Counted from the stretch's first letter, positions 1 through 10,784 are shown. The stretch is 64,000 nt of DNA from Candidatus Binatia bacterium (GCA_026415395.1 JAOAHD010000002.1:310001-374000), one strand, 5' to 3'. Notes: generated by a model not told the origin, from the letters alone. A program made the numbers and translations.

Positions 1-34
1 ATGTTGATTTCCGAGACAATGCCCTTGAGGCCAC
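1..34 (-). CDS. Possible start of an ExbD/TolR-type gene (partial)
   Basis: Only 34 bases are inside the window. Reading on the minus strand from a GTG 11 bases past the stop of the ExbB-like gene gives V-A-S-R-A-L-S-R-K-S-T with no stop. An ExbD/TolR partner normally follows ExbB/TolQ directly, and the basic start fits the cytoplasmic tail of ExbD. The call rests almost entirely on gene order, because no diagnostic residue is visible. Confidence 0.3.
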   Translation of the reverse strand, partial: MASRALSRKST

Positions 35-45
35 GATGCCGAGTA

Positions 46-687
46 CTAAACGCCACGGGCCTTCCTCCCTAGGTGGATGGCATCGAGAACACGATTGCAC
101 GCAATCGTGAGCGCAGCTTCGATGCGTTCAATCTGGGTTTGGAAAAAGTTGTAAAACACGAGTGCAACGATGGCGACGCCTAGGCCCAAGGCCGTGGCCA
201 CGAGCGCTTCGGAAATCCCGGCGGCGACTACAGAAAAGCCGCCGCTGCCCATCACCGCCATGCTGTGAAACGCTTTGATAATGCCCACCACTGTGCCGAA
301 CAGACCAATAAACGGCGCGGAGCTGCTCACCGTGCCAAGCACCCAAAGCGGCCCCTTAAGAGCTTCGATCTCTTCAAAGCGCTTGTCCTCGGTCAAATCC
401 GACAAGTACTCGAGCGAGTCGGTGGCGTGCCGCGCAATCACGTCGGAAAAGATTCGCCCGGCTGGCGTACTCGCTTGAGCTTGTGTCGCTTGGAGTGCGG
501 TTTGGAAGTCGCCGCTTTCCAGCGGCGAGCGGATGGCCTCAGCCAATTGCAAGGTTTGCGGAATGATTCCGCGCAGCGACCACGCGCGTTCTAGGATAAT
601 CGTTACCGTTGCCACGGAAAACGCGAGCAAGGGGTAGGTGGCAATCCACCCTTGCTGAATCATGTCGAGTACACTTAGACCCTCCAC
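46..687 (-). CDS. exbB: MotA/TolQ/ExbB proton-channel family protein
   Basis: This is an inner-membrane proton-channel subunit of the kind that energises TonB-dependent transport (ExbB) or the Tol-Pal envelope system (TolQ). The 213-residue protein has three membrane segments (about residues 14-33, 113-135 and 158-182). The last two carry the family pattern: a G-T-V-x-G-I-I stretch followed by S-E-A-L-x-A-T-A-x-G-L. The GTG start at 687 is preferred over the upstream TTG at 705 because AGGAGG lies seven bases before it. Length is typical for ExbB/TolQ. It cannot be decided here whether it serves TonB or Tol; a possible ExbD start follows 11 bases downstream. Confidence 0.88.
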   Translation of the reverse strand: MEGLSVLDMIQQGWIATYPLLAFSVATVTIILERAWSLRGIIPQTLQLAEAIRSPLESGDFQTALQATQAQASTPAGRIFSDVIARHATDSLEYLSDLTEDKRFEEIEALKGPLWVLGTVSSSAPFIGLFGTVVGIIKAFHSMAVMGSGGFSVVAAGISEALVATALGLGVAIVALVFYNFFQTQIERIEAALTIACNRVLDAIHLGRKARGV

Positions 688-1069
688 AGTGCTTCCTCCT
701 GACAAACGCTATCTTGTGCGAGCCATGCGAGTTTCATCGGGGCAAATTAGCGAGGGGAACTAGGTAGCGCGATACGGGCAAGGATCGGCGCAACACGATC
801 GGGCAAGACGCCGCCATTACCTGGGCCTCGCTCCTCAGCGCAGGCCGCTACTGAAAGGCACCGCCGGTGGCAAGCATAAAGCGGCGGACCTGCTCCAACG
901 GCCACCTGTGCGGTTTGCCGATGGGTGCCAACTGCACCGCGATCCGCGAACGGCGCCGATCGAGTCGGCCAGTGGCCAAGCCGATCGATGAACAGGTGAG
1001 GCTGGATGCTTTGGCAGAATTCGCTTGCACGGGGCCAACACTGTTGTTACGCGGCTGCATAAACGCATG
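688..1069. other. Intergenic gap between divergent genes
   Basis: About 380 bases separate the ExbB-like gene from the plus-strand MBL-fold gene. Short open frames exist on both strands, but none has a ribosome-binding site or a recognisable protein. The promoters of both flanking genes are expected here; I see no clear -35/-10 pair, operator or repeat. Confidence 0.5.
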
Positions 1070-1936
1070 GGGTCGGATGTTGAGCGGAGCGCGCAGCTCA
1101 AGCTGCGTTTTTGGGGAGTGCGGGGAAGCTATCCGACTCCGGGGGCCAGCACTGCTCGTATCGGCGGCAATTCGGTGTGCATGGAGGTCGAGGCGGGCGG
1201 GGTTTCGCTCGCGTTCGACGCTGGCACTGGCCTCATTGCCCTGGGGCAGCGGCTCGTCAAGGAGCGCACGCGTGGCACGGTGCACGTGTTTCTCAGCCAC
1301 TACCATCACGATCACATCGAGGGACTGAGGTTTTTTCAACCAGCGTACCACCCCAACTGGCGCACGGTGGTTTACGGCCCGGCCTTGCCCGGTGCGCGGG
1401 TCGAGCAGGCATTGTCGTTAAGCATGGCGCCGCCATTTTTTCCTGTGGCCCTTCACGAGTTATCCGGCGTCGTCAAACTGCACTCGCTGCATCACGGGCA
1501 AGAGGTACGCCTCGGCACCAAGCCTGCGGTGAAAGTGCGCCTATTTGTGAGCCGAGCGCACCCAAAACTGGGCGTCGGCCTCTATCGCGTGGAGTGCGCG
1601 GGGAATAGAGTCGTATACGCCACCGACATCGAAAGCGCACGGGGCGGACTGGAAGACGTGGTCACGCTCGCCCGTGGTGCCGATGTTCTCGTACACGACG
1701 CCCAGTACACCGACGAGGAATACCGCGACGCCCTGCGCAGCCGTGTGGGCTGGGGTCACAGTACGGTGGCCATGGCTTGTGAGGCGGCGCGCTTAGCCGG
1801 CGTGCGGCGGCTCGTTCTGTACCATCACGACCCGAGTCACGACGATGCCACAATGCGCGCCCTCGATCGTGATGCCCGCCGTTTGTTCCGCGCTAGCGTG
1901 ATTGCGCGGGAGGGCATGGAAATAGAGGTGAAGTAG
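1070..1936 (+). CDS. MBL-fold metallohydrolase (PhnP/phosphodiesterase-like)
   Basis: A 288-residue cytoplasmic metallo-beta-lactamase-fold hydrolase. It opens with R-F-W-G-V-R-G-S-Y-P-T-P-G, a signature of the branch that includes PhnP-type and cyclic-nucleotide phosphodiesterase-like enzymes. The metal motif H-Y-H-H-D-H is at residues 78-83, and later ligands include D in V-Y-A-T-D-I-E and D in L-V-H-D-A-Q-Y. A C-terminal H-H-D-P-S-H-D-D closes the fold. The ATG at 1070 keeps the conserved N-terminus; an in-frame TTG at 1025 is the alternative. The substrate cannot be told from sequence. The metal site looks intact. Confidence 0.82.
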   Translation, partial: GSDVERSAQLKLRFWGVRGSYPTPGASTARIGGNSVCMEVEAGGVSLAFDAGTGLIALGQRLVKERTRGTVHVFLSHYHHDHIEGLRFFQPAYHPNWRTVVYGPALPGARVEQALSLSMAPPFFPVALHELSGVVKLHSLHHGQEVRLGTKPAVKVRLFVSRAHPKLGVGLYRVECAGNRVVYATDIESARGGLEDVVTLARGADVLVHDAQYTDEEYRDALRSRVGWGHSTVAMACEAARLAGVRRLVLYHHDPSHDDATMRALDRDARRLFRASVIAREGMEIEVK

Positions 1937-2073
1937 CCTTGTCTGCGCTCCGGTCCGCATCGCGCGTGCAACCGTCAGCCCTCTACCGCTGCGCCGCCGG
2001 TCGGCGACGCCCGAACGCGCAGGTCTCGCTGGCAAGCGTCGCTGGCACTCGATTGGCATTTAGAAAGGTCGCC

Positions 2074-2754
2074 ATGCATTCCTTCCGGCTCACAACGCTC
2101 TTCGCTGATCGACAGCAGGGGAACGCTGCAATCTCTGCGAGCGAATGGGGGAGTTTGCCTTCCCGTGCAATCCTGGGTCTGCAGTGGGTCTGTTTCGGAA
2201 TTTGCCTGCCGGCCTTGGCCATTTTCGCCGCGAGTCCAAGGTTACTCCTGGCCGACCCTGGCCTACCTTCTGCAGCACCCGTGGTCGCTTCACCCGCACC
2301 CCCAGCGGTGCTGCTGGGTACTGGCGACGAGGACGGTGACGGCACTTGGGAGGAACGCCTGCTCCGCACCCTGGCTGAGTACTCGCTCCACGCTGGCACG
2401 GCTGCGGGCACGCTGCATCGCTGCCCAGAGGGTGGCGCGCTGCGGCCGGCGTGTCGCCCCGGTGAGCACCGCACCGTGGTGCGAACCGAGTTCCAAGGTT
2501 GCCGCGTTAAAGTGGAAGGCGGGGCGGTACTCGGTGCCACTGGGGAATTGATCCTGGCTCTTCCGGTTGAGGATGCATGCAACGGCCACGGGCGACAAGC
2601 CTGCGGTACACTCACGGTGGAGACCTTGCGTGCGGTCGGTACTGTGGCTGATGAGACTGGTCAAGTGCTCCGGGTCATCGATTTCTCGACTCTGCCGCTG
2701 CCGCGAACGGTCGTGGTGCCCTGTGCAGGCGGAAATACCGCTCGTGCTCCGTAG
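2074..2754 (+). CDS. Hypothetical membrane-anchored or exported protein
   Basis: I do not recognise this 226-residue protein. A hydrophobic segment at about residues 33-55 could be a late signal peptide or an anchor, followed by a Pro/Ala-rich stretch and an acidic D-E-D-G-D-G-T motif. The remaining 120 residues hold six cysteines and look like a small beta-rich extracytoplasmic domain. The start is uncertain: the open frame continues upstream to 1939, immediately after the MBL gene stop, but that extension is Arg-rich and unconvincing. The 206 bases after the stop hold no gene. Confidence 0.5.
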   Translation: MHSFRLTTLFADRQQGNAAISASEWGSLPSRAILGLQWVCFGICLPALAIFAASPRLLLADPGLPSAAPVVASPAPPAVLLGTGDEDGDGTWEERLLRTLAEYSLHAGTAAGTLHRCPEGGALRPACRPGEHRTVVRTEFQGCRVKVEGGAVLGATGELILALPVEDACNGHGRQACGTLTVETLRAVGTVADETGQVLRVIDFSTLPLPRTVVVPCAGGNTARAP

Positions 2755-2960
2755 CGACACAGCAAGAGGACCCGACTGGATGCCGCGGCTTCGCCGTGAT
2801 CCTTCGAAGTGTTCAAGCACTCCGGGGTCGACCGTCGCCCGGCCCAATTGACCAAAACGCGGACGAGGTCTTTAGCCGCGCTTGTTGCCAGGGTCGCGCC
2901 GCTGCGGAGGCGATTGCAGCGAGGGCCCGGCTGGCTTGGGCTTGAACGGCTAACCGCCGA

Positions 2961-3581
2961 CTAGCGCAGGCGGCGGCCTAGATCGTCGAGCAAGCGCTCC
3001 GCGCCCAAGCGAGCGAGTTCCTCAGCACTGAACCAACGCGGACCAGCACGCCAAAACATCCACCAGTTGAACAAGTTCGCTGTCAGCGGCTGTTGGGTTT
3101 GATCGAAGCGGCTTTGCCACAGCACCTGGCCCGATTTCACGGAGACCAGCGCTAGTCCGAACGACACACTGGCGGGCTTCTTCGCACCGTACGGTCCGCC
3201 CTCCCGTTCGACGAAGCGCTCCACCGTGCCGTACAGCACCGCATCGGCGCCCACCGCTCGCCCTAAGGCGACGGCGCGTTGCTCGACGGGAAGTTTCCGG
3301 TCCACCTTGCGCAGCGCCTCGATCACGGCGAGGTCCGGGACAAAACGAAAGCGGGGATTTTCCGCGAGCACGGCGTAAATCTGCGCGGTGACTGTTTGCT
3401 CCGCACCTTCGGGGAGGCGCACATGGTCCGCCTCGGCGCGTTCCAACGGCAGCACGGCAATCAGCTCTACCGGCTCCTCCAGGGGCGGAGCCGAACGCAA
3501 CCTCGCGCATCCCCCGAAGAAGGCTATGCACACTGCGGCGGTGCAGATGGTTCTCACAGAGCGGCGCCGGCGGCCATCCAT
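2961..3581 (-). CDS. Putative lipoprotein of the LpoB/CsgG-like (TolB-N fold) type
   Basis: A 206-residue exported lipoprotein: an Arg-rich start, a hydrophobic stretch and a lipobox F-F-G-G-C with the lipidated Cys at 25. The mature part contains A-V-L-P-L, a Q-T-V-T-A-Q-I-Y-A-V-L segment, and A-V-G-A-D-A-V-L-Y-G-T-V-E, the pattern seen in LpoB/CsgG/GNA1162-like envelope lipoproteins, where a strand follows a helix and ends in ADAVLYG. It starts 4 bases after aspS, so it is probably the last gene of the hisS-aspS operon. A role in envelope assembly is only a family-level inference. Confidence 0.6.
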   Translation of the reverse strand: MDGRRRRSVRTICTAAVCIAFFGGCARLRSAPPLEEPVELIAVLPLERAEADHVRLPEGAEQTVTAQIYAVLAENPRFRFVPDLAVIEALRKVDRKLPVEQRAVALGRAVGADAVLYGTVERFVEREGGPYGAKKPASVSFGLALVSVKSGQVLWQSRFDQTQQPLTANLFNWWMFWRAGPRWFSAEELARLGAERLLDDLGRRLR

Positions 3582-3585
3582 ACGC

Positions 3586-5391
3586 TCAAACCGTCAGTTT
3601 GATGCCCAGTTCCCGCAACTGCTTGGGCTCGACTTCGCTCGGGGCATCGGTCAGCAGGCACACGGCCTTTTGTGTCTTAGGAAAGGCAATCACATCGCGG
3701 AGTGACTGCGCACCAGAAAGCAACATCACCAGGCGGTCGAATCCCAGGGCAATGCCGCCGTGAGGCGGCGCACCGTAAGCCAACGCGTCGAGCAAGAAGC
3801 CGAACTTCTGCCGGGCTTCTTCCTCGCTGATGCCGAGCAAACGGAACACGCGTTGCTGGATGTCCGGCCGGTGAATTCGAATGCTGCCGCCCCCAAGTTC
3901 CGTACCGTTGAGCACGATGTCGTACGCCAGCGCTTTCACGCTCGCCGGGTCCGACTCCAAGCGCTCCCAGTCCTGCTCGCGGGGCGACGTAAATGGATGG
4001 TGCACGGCCACGTAACGCCTCTCCTCCTCGTCCCACTCGACGAGCGGAAAGTCGGTCACCCAAACAAACTCCCAGCGATTGGCGGGGATCAAGTCGAGCT
4101 GATGGGCAAGGTGCAAGCGCAAGTGCGCCAGAGAATCGTTGACCACTTTGGGGTGGTCGGCCACGAACAGCAGCAAATCCCCAACGCTCGCACCGCAGGC
4201 TTGCTCGATGGCTGCTTTCTCTGCGGCGGACAGGAACTTGGCGATGGGAGATTGCCAGCCGTCGCTTTGCAGGCGCACCCACGCGACGCCTTTGGCACCA
4301 AACGGGGCGACGATTTCCGGCAAGCCATAGAGTTCGCGCCGCGACAACCGGTCCCCGTCGGGCAAGCGCAGCACCTTGACGATCCCGCCCGCTTCCAACG
4401 CGGCGCGGAACACCTTGAATTCGCTGGTGCGCAGTGCCGCCGAGACATCGGTGAGCTCCAGGCCGAAGCGCAAGTCAGGGCGATCGATGCCATAGCGCGC
4501 TACAGCTTCGTCGTAAGTGAGCCGGCGCACCCTGGCAGGAAAATCCACGCCCGCCAGGCTGCACGCGGTGCCCAAAATCCCTTCGGTGATGCGCATCACA
4601 TCTTCGGGCCGCACGAACGACATTTCCAAGTCGATTTGCGTAAACTCCGGCTGGCGATCGGCACGCAAGTCTTCGTCGCGAAAACAGCGGACAATCTGAA
4701 AATACCGGTCGAACCCTGAAACCATGAACAGTTGCTTGAAGAGCTGGGGAGACTGCGGCAAAGCGTAAAACTTTCCGGGGTTCACCCGGCTCGGCACCAA
4801 GTAGTCGCGCGCGCCCTCCGGCGTGCTGCGGGTGAGGAACGGCGTCTCGAGTTCGACGAAGCCTTCGCTGTCCAGGTAATCCCGTACGGCTTTCGCTAAG
4901 CGGTGGCGAAACAGGAAGCGCTGCTGCATCTCCGGCCGGCGCAAATCGAGGTAACGGTATTTGAGCCGGGTCGCCTCCGCGACCTCGCCCGCGGCATCCA
5001 ACGCAAACGGCAAAGGGCGGGAGCGGTTCAACAACCGAGCTTCACTAGCTACGAGTTCCACTTCTCCTGTGGCAATGTTGGGGTTGGCGGTTTCCGCCGT
5101 GCGTTTGGCCAGCACTCCCCGCACCGCGACGACCGACTCGGTGCGCAGCGCCTCGGCAATGGCAAATGCTTGCGGGCCGCGTGCGGGGTCGAACACCACC
5201 TGCACCACGCCGGTGCGGTCGCGCAAGTCGACGAACACCAGCCCTCCATGATCGCGCCGCGCATCCACCCAGCCCATCAACGTCAGGGTTTGCCCGGCGT
5301 GCTCGGCGCGCAGGGTCCCGCAGTAGTGCGACCGGGTCCAGTCGCCCAACCCGGCCAGGCCTATCTCAGTGAGCTGTTCCTGTTCGTGCAT
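3586..5391 (-). CDS. aspS: Aspartyl-tRNA synthetase
   Basis: A class II aminoacyl-tRNA synthetase that charges tRNA-Asp (or tRNA-Asp/Asn if non-discriminating). The 601 residues match the bacterial type with a GAD insertion domain. Visible are the N-terminal anticodon-binding OB fold (about 24-125), the [10 protein letters not shown] linker (143-152), motif 2 F-R-D-E at 237-240 followed by T-Q-I-D-L-E, and motif 3 [10 protein letters not shown] near the C-terminus. The ATG at 5391 gives the expected N-terminus; longer frames reach into hisS. It lies 26 bases after hisS. Whether it is the discriminating form cannot be judged here. Confidence 0.97.
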   Translation of the reverse strand: MHEQEQLTEIGLAGLGDWTRSHYCGTLRAEHAGQTLTLMGWVDARRDHGGLVFVDLRDRTGVVQVVFDPARGPQAFAIAEALRTESVVAVRGVLAKRTAETANPNIATGEVELVASEARLLNRSRPLPFALDAAGEVAEATRLKYRYLDLRRPEMQQRFLFRHRLAKAVRDYLDSEGFVELETPFLTRSTPEGARDYLVPSRVNPGKFYALPQSPQLFKQLFMVSGFDRYFQIVRCFRDEDLRADRQPEFTQIDLEMSFVRPEDVMRITEGILGTACSLAGVDFPARVRRLTYDEAVARYGIDRPDLRFGLELTDVSAALRTSEFKVFRAALEAGGIVKVLRLPDGDRLSRRELYGLPEIVAPFGAKGVAWVRLQSDGWQSPIAKFLSAAEKAAIEQACGASVGDLLLFVADHPKVVNDSLAHLRLHLAHQLDLIPANRWEFVWVTDFPLVEWDEEERRYVAVHHPFTSPREQDWERLESDPASVKALAYDIVLNGTELGGGSIRIHRPDIQQRVFRLLGISEEEARQKFGFLLDALAYGAPPHGGIALGFDRLVMLLSGAQSLRDVIAFPKTQKAVCLLTDAPSEVEPKQLRELGIKLTV

Positions 5392-5417
5392 GAGGTCACC
5401 GTACCAATTCTCGCGTT

Positions 5418-6719
5418 TCAGCCTTGGGCGGGCGCCGTGGGCTGCTCGCCCAGCGAAGCCAAGTAAGCACGCACCTCCGGCACCGTCCACCCGAAGCTCA
5501 CGGCGTGGCGATAGTCACGTTTGCGCAACATATCGCGCACCGTGGCTGCCCCGGCTTCGAGTTCCGTTCCTCCCACGATGAGCACAAACGGCGCACCACA
5601 CTTGTCCGCTTGCCGCATTTGGCTCTTCAGGCTCCGCGCCGCCGACCCCACTTCAGCCTTGAGCCCTTGCGAGCGCCAGCGATGTGCCAGTGCGAGCACG
5701 TGTTGTTCCGCCTCGGCGTCGAGCGGTGCCAAGAAAACTTCCAGCGGTGCGGCCAGTTGCTCGTCGATGGCCAAAGCCGAGGCCAGCAGCACCCGCTCGA
5801 GGCCAAGCGCAAAGCCGATGCCAGGCACGTCGGGCCCATCGAGGCTTTTGACCAAGCCATCGTACCGGCCCCCGCCGCCCACGGCATTTTGCGCACCTAG
5901 GCCCTCGGCTTTGACCTCGAAAGCTGTTCGCACGTAGTAGTCCAGCCCGCGTACGATCTGGGGGGCGAGCTCGTAAGGAATGTGCAACCGATCGAGGTAA
6001 CGACGTACTGCTTCGAAGTGCTCCCGGCAGCCCGGGCACCAAAAATCCTCCATCACCGGCGCCTGCGCCATCAGCGCGGCGCAAGTGGCGACCTTACAGT
6101 CCAAGAGGCGTAGCGGGTTGCGCTCGAGGCGGCGCTGACAGTTCTCGCATAGCTCGCTGCGGTGCGCCTCGCCGAAGGCTCGCACAGCTTCGCGGTAAGC
6201 GGGCCGGCAAGCGGCGTCGCCGAGCGAGTTCACCTCGATGGTAAAGCGCCGGAGTTCGCAAGCCGCGAGCAGGTCGTGGAGCAGGGCAAGCACTTCGGCG
6301 TCGATGGCAGGATCTTCACGGCCAAGCACCTCCACGCCCACTTGGTGGAACTGTCGCAACCGGCCTTTTTGCGGCCGCTCGCGGCGGAACATCGGCCCAA
6401 AGTAGTAGAGCTTCGACACCGGCTCTTGCTGCCATAGCGCGTGCTCCACGTAAGCGCGCACCACACCGGCCGTGCCTTCCGGCCGCAAGGTCAGTGAGGT
6501 GCCGTCCCGATCCACGAACGTGTACATCTCTTTTTCAACAATGTCCGTGGTGTCGCCGATGGAACGCGTAAAGAGCTCCGTGCGCTCCAGGATCGGGATG
6601 CGGATTTCGCGAAAGTGGTAGCGGGCAAACACGTCGCGGGCACGATCTTCCACCCATGACCAGCGCGCGCTCTCTCCCGGCAGGATGTCGTGGAACCCCT
6701 TGACGGAAGCGATTTTCAT
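5418..6719 (-). CDS. hisS: Histidyl-tRNA synthetase
   Basis: A 433-residue class II synthetase that charges tRNA-His. It begins [14 protein letters not shown], the conserved HisRS start, which fixes the ATG at 6719. Motif 1 with L-R-P-E-G-T is near residue 85, motif 2 F-R-R-E-R-P-Q near 112, the histidine-specific [11 protein letters not shown] near 265 and motif 3 [10 protein letters not shown] near 310. A C-terminal anticodon-binding domain follows. It is the first gene of a minus-strand operon with aspS and a lipoprotein; the gene to its right is divergent. Confidence 0.97.
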   Translation of the reverse strand: MKIASVKGFHDILPGESARWSWVEDRARDVFARYHFREIRIPILERTELFTRSIGDTTDIVEKEMYTFVDRDGTSLTLRPEGTAGVVRAYVEHALWQQEPVSKLYYFGPMFRRERPQKGRLRQFHQVGVEVLGREDPAIDAEVLALLHDLLAACELRRFTIEVNSLGDAACRPAYREAVRAFGEAHRSELCENCQRRLERNPLRLLDCKVATCAALMAQAPVMEDFWCPGCREHFEAVRRYLDRLHIPYELAPQIVRGLDYYVRTAFEVKAEGLGAQNAVGGGGRYDGLVKSLDGPDVPGIGFALGLERVLLASALAIDEQLAAPLEVFLAPLDAEAEQHVLALAHRWRSQGLKAEVGSAARSLKSQMRQADKCGAPFVLIVGGTELEAGAATVRDMLRKRDYRHAVSFGWTVPEVRAYLASLGEQPTAPAQG

Positions 6720-6792
6720 TTTGGGACCTTGCGCTGCAGGGTGCCGCTCGGTAACAGAGGGTTTTCTGCAAGTCAACGAACGGTCCACGCCC

Positions 6793-9789
6793 GTGGAGCA
6801 CAACGGCAAGCTCACACGTCGGTTTTGGCACCGCACCGTATCCGGTGCCGCGTTTCGTTGGCTGTGGATGGTGTGGATCGCGCTTCTCGTGGGAGCGCAC
6901 GCGGCAGGGGCAGAGCCCGTGTGTTGCCTCTGTGTGTTCACCAACGAGAACAACGAAGTGTTTTCCTTTTGTGGAATGTCCGATCCGCAAGGGAACTGTG
7001 GGCTCGGATGCGACCCGGTGCCGAACGCCGACTGTGTGCAAGGCACCTGCGTCCTGTTCACTGCCACCCCGACGCCCACGTTTACATCGACGTCCACGCC
7101 CACGCCGACACCGAGCGCCACGCCGTCGTTTACTCCGACGAACACTCCGGTGCCGACGGCCACCCCCACGCTGACGCCTACGGCAACCGTGACCCAAACC
7201 CCTACGCGCACGCCCACGCGCACGCCCACGGCGACGAACACCCTCACACCTACACGGACGCTGACCCCGACCGTCACCCAAACACCCACGGTTACGGCCA
7301 CGCCGACGATTACGCCGACGCCTACGATGACCCCCGGGGAGCGTGATTGCTGCCAGGTTGTGCTGGTGGGTCAACTCGCTTGTGCGGCACCGCAAAACAA
7401 CGACTGCGGCCCGGGCGTGATTGTTTACGGCGCCACCTGCCTCGACAGTGGCGCTTGCGCCACGTTTACGCCGACGTTCACTCCTACCGAAACCCCGACC
7501 ACGACCGCTACGCCGACCCTGACCCGGACGCCAACGCTGACCCCCACATCCACGCCCACGCTCGGAGCCAACGACTGCTGCCAGCTTGTTTCCTCGGGCT
7601 CGCAACTGTTTTGCGGTGTGCCCGTGAGCGCAGCCTGCCCGCCAGGCGCCACGCCGATTTACGGCGCGCAGTGTGTCGGGGGCGCGTGTGTCACCTTCAC
7701 CCCCACAATTACGCCGACGCCGACGATTACGCCGACGCCCACGAACACACCGGTGGCATTCCCCACATCCGGTCCCAACTGCCTCGCCCTGGCTCCGAGT
7801 GGGCCGGCTGAAGCCCCGGCAAACTTCGCCTTCAACTGCAGCCAAAATTGGCAATGCGTGGGCGGCAATGATGGCGATGCCACGTATGTGTTCTTCAATC
7901 AGGACACGGCGGCGCTCGGCCCGCGGATCGACATGTACAACATCGAAGATGTCACGCCGCGCAGCGAACGCATTGTTTCTGTCGACGTACACGTGGTCTC
8001 CCGCTCGCTGAATGGCAGCCCTCGCAGTACCACCGCTCCTTTGTTGCGCGGTGGCACGAGCACCATCTTCGAAGGGCCGGCACGTGTGCTCACTACCCAG
8101 TACACCGACTACTCGAATCGTTTTTGTCAGCGCATCGCCCCGACGCCGGGGCCGCCCCCATGCTTGAACCCTGCCTTTGGCGCGGAGTGGACCTGGGCAG
8201 ATATCAACCGCATGCAAGCAGGAGTAGCGCACCAGGTGGGTAGCAACGATGTGGTGCGCACAACCAGCGTTTGGGTGGAGGTTTGCTGGGAGGTGCCCAG
8301 CCCGACACCAACGAGTACGCCGACTCCTTCGGCCTCACCCACCTTCACACTAACCTTTACACCTTCGCCGACCCTGAGTTTTACCACCGCGCCGACATTC
8401 ACGCTCACACCCACGATCACGCCGACTTGGTCGCCAACGCCCACCCCCTCGGTGACGCCGACCGAAACCCCCAGCCCGACGGCTACGGTGACGCCGACGT
8501 TTACGGTGACCTACACACCTTCGTCGTCTCCAACCCCCAGCTTCACAGCGACGGCAACGCCCAGCCGGACGGTAACCGCCACGCCTTCGCGCACGACAAC
8601 GCTCACGGCCACCACCACGCCCTCGGCGACGTTTACGGCAAGCGCCACCAGCACTCCAGTTCCTTCATCGACGCCAACGTACACACGTACTGCCACTCGC
8701 ACTCCCACCATCACGAGTAGCCCGCTTCCCAGCAACACGCCGACGCTCAGCGCGACACCTTCGTCCACGGCAACAAACACAGCCTCGCCGACAGTCACGG
8801 GCTCACCACCGACAGCGACGCCAACCCCGGAGCCGCGCATCCCCTTCTTGTTCGGCTCGGGGAACAATCAGTTCTCCTGCATCTTCGACCTGGCCACCGC
8901 GCTTGGTTTTGATTCTGCGGTCACGAGTCTTGCCCAAATCGAGACGATGGACCCACTCTTCCAGCGGCAGCTCTTCCAAACGATCTACGTGGCGCCCGAC
9001 CTCAGCCTCGACGACTACGCCGTGCTGCAACGTTTGGTCGCACCTGGTGGAATGATCGAGCGTTTCGTTGCTGATGGCGGTGTGGCGGTTATTCACGTGG
9101 CCGGCCGCTTTAACGACCAGAACAACGTTGCCCCGGGAGGCGTTGGGTTTCAGCGCACATTCCCCCACGACGCTGAAACCATTGTTTCACCGACTCATCC
9201 GTATTTCGTCGGGCAGGGCTTCGGGGGCGTGGCCCTCAGCGAGAGCGACTTTCAAGGCTGGGGCAGCACAGACGAAGGCGTGCTGACCAACCTACCGGCA
9301 AACGCAACCGTGCTGCTGCAAAACGCTGACGGACCAAGCCTGGCCGAATACGTTTATGGGAACGGCCGAGTGATTGTCAGCAGTGTGGCGTTTTGTTGGG
9401 ACGGGCGGCCACGCTCCGCCGGAGCAGCGATGACCAATTTGCTTCGTTACGCGCCGTTCTTCCAAGGTAGCGCACTCACGCCCGCACCCACGGTTACCCC
9501 CACCGGCACCCCTACACCGACCTTCACGCGCCCCGCCACGCGAACACCGACACCCACTCGCACCCGCACCCCTACGCGAACGCCAAGCTCCACGCCAACC
9601 GCGCTTTACCTCGTCGGCGACACCGATGGGAATGGCGTGGTGAATGCAGACGATCTTTTGTACCTGCTGGCGGTGTTGTTCGGCGAGGTTCCCGAAGTGC
9701 CTGAGGCTGACGTGAACCGTGACGGGCGAGTGACGGCAGCGGACGTCACCGGGCTGCTGCAACTGCTGGACGCTCTTGGCCGACGCTAA
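6793..9789 (+). CDS. Secreted Thr/Pro-repeat protein with three Cys-rich modules and a dockerin-like C-terminus
   Basis: A very long surface or secreted protein of about 998 residues. After a hydrophobic signal segment come three copies of a 40-45 residue cysteine-rich module, each beginning with C-C and ending with C-x-x-F-T, separated by T-P-T-P linkers. A globular domain follows (about 350-500), then a second long T-P linker, a domain resembling ThuA/glutamine-amidotransferase-like sugar-processing proteins (about 690-890), a short T-P linker, and a terminal EF-hand pair with D-T-D-G-N-G-V-V and D-V-N-R-D-G-R-V. The start is uncertain: GTG at 6793 gives a basic n-region, ATG at 6868 starts inside the hydrophobic core. 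Probably extracellular and calcium-binding; function unknown. Confidence 0.75.
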   Translation: MEHNGKLTRRFWHRTVSGAAFRWLWMVWIALLVGAHAAGAEPVCCLCVFTNENNEVFSFCGMSDPQGNCGLGCDPVPNADCVQGTCVLFTATPTPTFTSTSTPTPTPSATPSFTPTNTPVPTATPTLTPTATVTQTPTRTPTRTPTATNTLTPTRTLTPTVTQTPTVTATPTITPTPTMTPGERDCCQVVLVGQLACAAPQNNDCGPGVIVYGATCLDSGACATFTPTFTPTETPTTTATPTLTRTPTLTPTSTPTLGANDCCQLVSSGSQLFCGVPVSAACPPGATPIYGAQCVGGACVTFTPTITPTPTITPTPTNTPVAFPTSGPNCLALAPSGPAEAPANFAFNCSQNWQCVGGNDGDATYVFFNQDTAALGPRIDMYNIEDVTPRSERIVSVDVHVVSRSLNGSPRSTTAPLLRGGTSTIFEGPARVLTTQYTDYSNRFCQRIAPTPGPPPCLNPAFGAEWTWADINRMQAGVAHQVGSNDVVRTTSVWVEVCWEVPSPTPTSTPTPSASPTFTLTFTPSPTLSFTTAPTFTLTPTITPTWSPTPTPSVTPTETPSPTATVTPTFTVTYTPSSSPTPSFTATATPSRTVTATPSRTTTLTATTTPSATFTASATSTPVPSSTPTYTRTATRTPTITSSPLPSNTPTLSATPSSTATNTASPTVTGSPPTATPTPEPRIPFLFGSGNNQFSCIFDLATALGFDSAVTSLAQIETMDPLFQRQLFQTIYVAPDLSLDDYAVLQRLVAPGGMIERFVADGGVAVIHVAGRFNDQNNVAPGGVGFQRTFPHDAETIVSPTHPYFVGQGFGGVALSESDFQGWGSTDEGVLTNLPANATVLLQNADGPSLAEYVYGNGRVIVSSVAFCWDGRPRSAGAAMTNLLRYAPFFQGSALTPAPTVTPTGTPTPTFTRPATRTPTPTRTRTPTRTPSSTPTALYLVGDTDGNGVVNADDLLYLLAVLFGEVPEVPEADVNRDGRVTAADVTGLLQLLDALGRR

Positions 9790-9807
9790 GCGCTCAGCAA
9801 ATCCAGC

Positions 9808-10251
9808 TCAGCGCGGGCGCGTCCCGCCGCCAGAGATCGGCGCACGCGGTTTTGGCGGACCCGATTTCTCCACGAACTCCAATAAATCCCCTTCGAGCGC
9901 GCGCAGTTGCTCGAGAATCTTGAGCGCGAGCGGACGCAACTCAGGCTTCTCTTCCGCTTCGGCGAGCGAGTATTGCTTCGAGGCCAAGGTGCGAACCTTG
10001 CCGTCTTTATCCTCGGCCACCTCGGTTGCCTCGAAGGTTACCACCGTGTCCCCGGCTGCGCTGTTTTGCAGCGTGAGCGTGGTAATCAGCCGCTTTTTCT
10101 GCGCGGGCGCAGGGGTGGGTGCAGGCGTAGGCTCGAACGGCCCAAGGTTCCACACCACCGGGGGAGGGCCGAGGCGCGTGCCCGCCACTGCTGTCGCCAC
10201 CACGACCACACCCGACAACCAGCCAATCGCTAGGAGAAGTTTCCGCTGCAT
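9808..10251 (-). CDS. Small exported protein, unknown function
   Basis: A 147-residue protein with a signal peptide (M-Q-R-K, then a hydrophobic stretch to about residue 23), a short Pro-rich linker P-T-P-A-P-T-P-A-P, and a charged soluble domain of about 95 residues that ends in a Gly/Arg/Pro tail. No family is recognised. It converges on the Thr/Pro-repeat gene with an 18-base gap, and shares with it only the Pro/Thr-rich linker style. It is probably periplasmic. Confidence 0.6.
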   Translation of the reverse strand: MQRKLLLAIGWLSGVVVVATAVAGTRLGPPPVVWNLGPFEPTPAPTPAPAQKKRLITTLTLQNSAAGDTVVTFEATEVAEDKDGKVRTLASKQYSLAEAEEKPELRPLALKILEQLRALEGDLLEFVEKSGPPKPRAPISGGGTRPR

Positions 10252-10784
10252 GTCCGCCGACTCCGTGCGGGGCTTGTATCAGCACGGCATTGCCTGAACA
10301 ACGCACTTGCTGTCGCTGCCACGGCCCCACCCAGCCCTAAGGGCAACGCATGCGTCGCCCCTACGCACGCGTTGGTGCCGCTTACCAAGACGGTCAGGCG
10401 CGGGGCACTGGTGGCAACAGCATCCGCCAATCGGCGTATTGTCCATTCGCTGTTCGCCATTCTCCGGCCCACATCACTCGCTACTCGCCACTTGCGCCCC
10501 CTCACCCGCGGCTAACGCCGCACCCTCTCCCCCTGCGGCGGGCGAGGGTGTCTGCTTATCGCTGCGCGAGTGCCATTTGGTGACGATGTCTGTGGCTAAC
10601 AAAAATCCTTCCTCTCCCGCGGTACGGGAAAGGGAAGCGGGGTGACGGGGCGCCATCCACCCGAACGAGTACGCTCCTGCGCCGTGGCACCGTGGGCACG
10701 TGCTTGCTTCAACGGAGTGGTGGCTGCATGTAAGGGAGCAGCACGGCTGCCAAATGCCAAAGTTTCGTGTGCAAAGGAGCAACG
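10252..10784. repeat. Repeat-bearing intergenic region (copy 1 of the GACGCATGCGTC repeat)
   Basis: About 530 bases without a gene. At 10341-10360 lies GGGCAACGCATGCGTCGCCC, a near-perfect inverted repeat that recurs in three other gaps of this window. Around 10440-10500 there are short tracts such as CACTCGCTACTCGCCA, and at 10525-10560 and 10610-10640 C/G-rich hairpins of the CCTCTCCC...GGGAAAGGG type. This looks like a cluster of dispersed non-coding repeat elements, not a decayed gene. Confidence 0.6.

Noticed and set aside
848-1351. Minus-strand frame at the start of the MBL gene
   Set aside because: Antisense to the conserved metal motif and without start signals or family resemblance.
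7347-7811. Asp/His/Ala-rich frame within the Thr/Pro-repeat gene
   Set aside because: It is the ACN-CCN repeat read in another frame, which gives D-A-H-A-D-type strings. The Thr/Pro frame is continuous with the signal peptide and EF-hand domain.
6535-8232. Arg/Gly/Val-rich minus-strand frames extending hisS into the repeat gene
   Set aside because: The conserved HisRS N-terminus fixes the start at 6719. The extension is only the reverse reading of the Thr/Pro repeats.
10320-10660. CRISPR-like array in the 10.3 kb gap
   Set aside because: The repeats are not regularly spaced and there are no spacers of constant length; they are dispersed palindromes and C/G hairpins.
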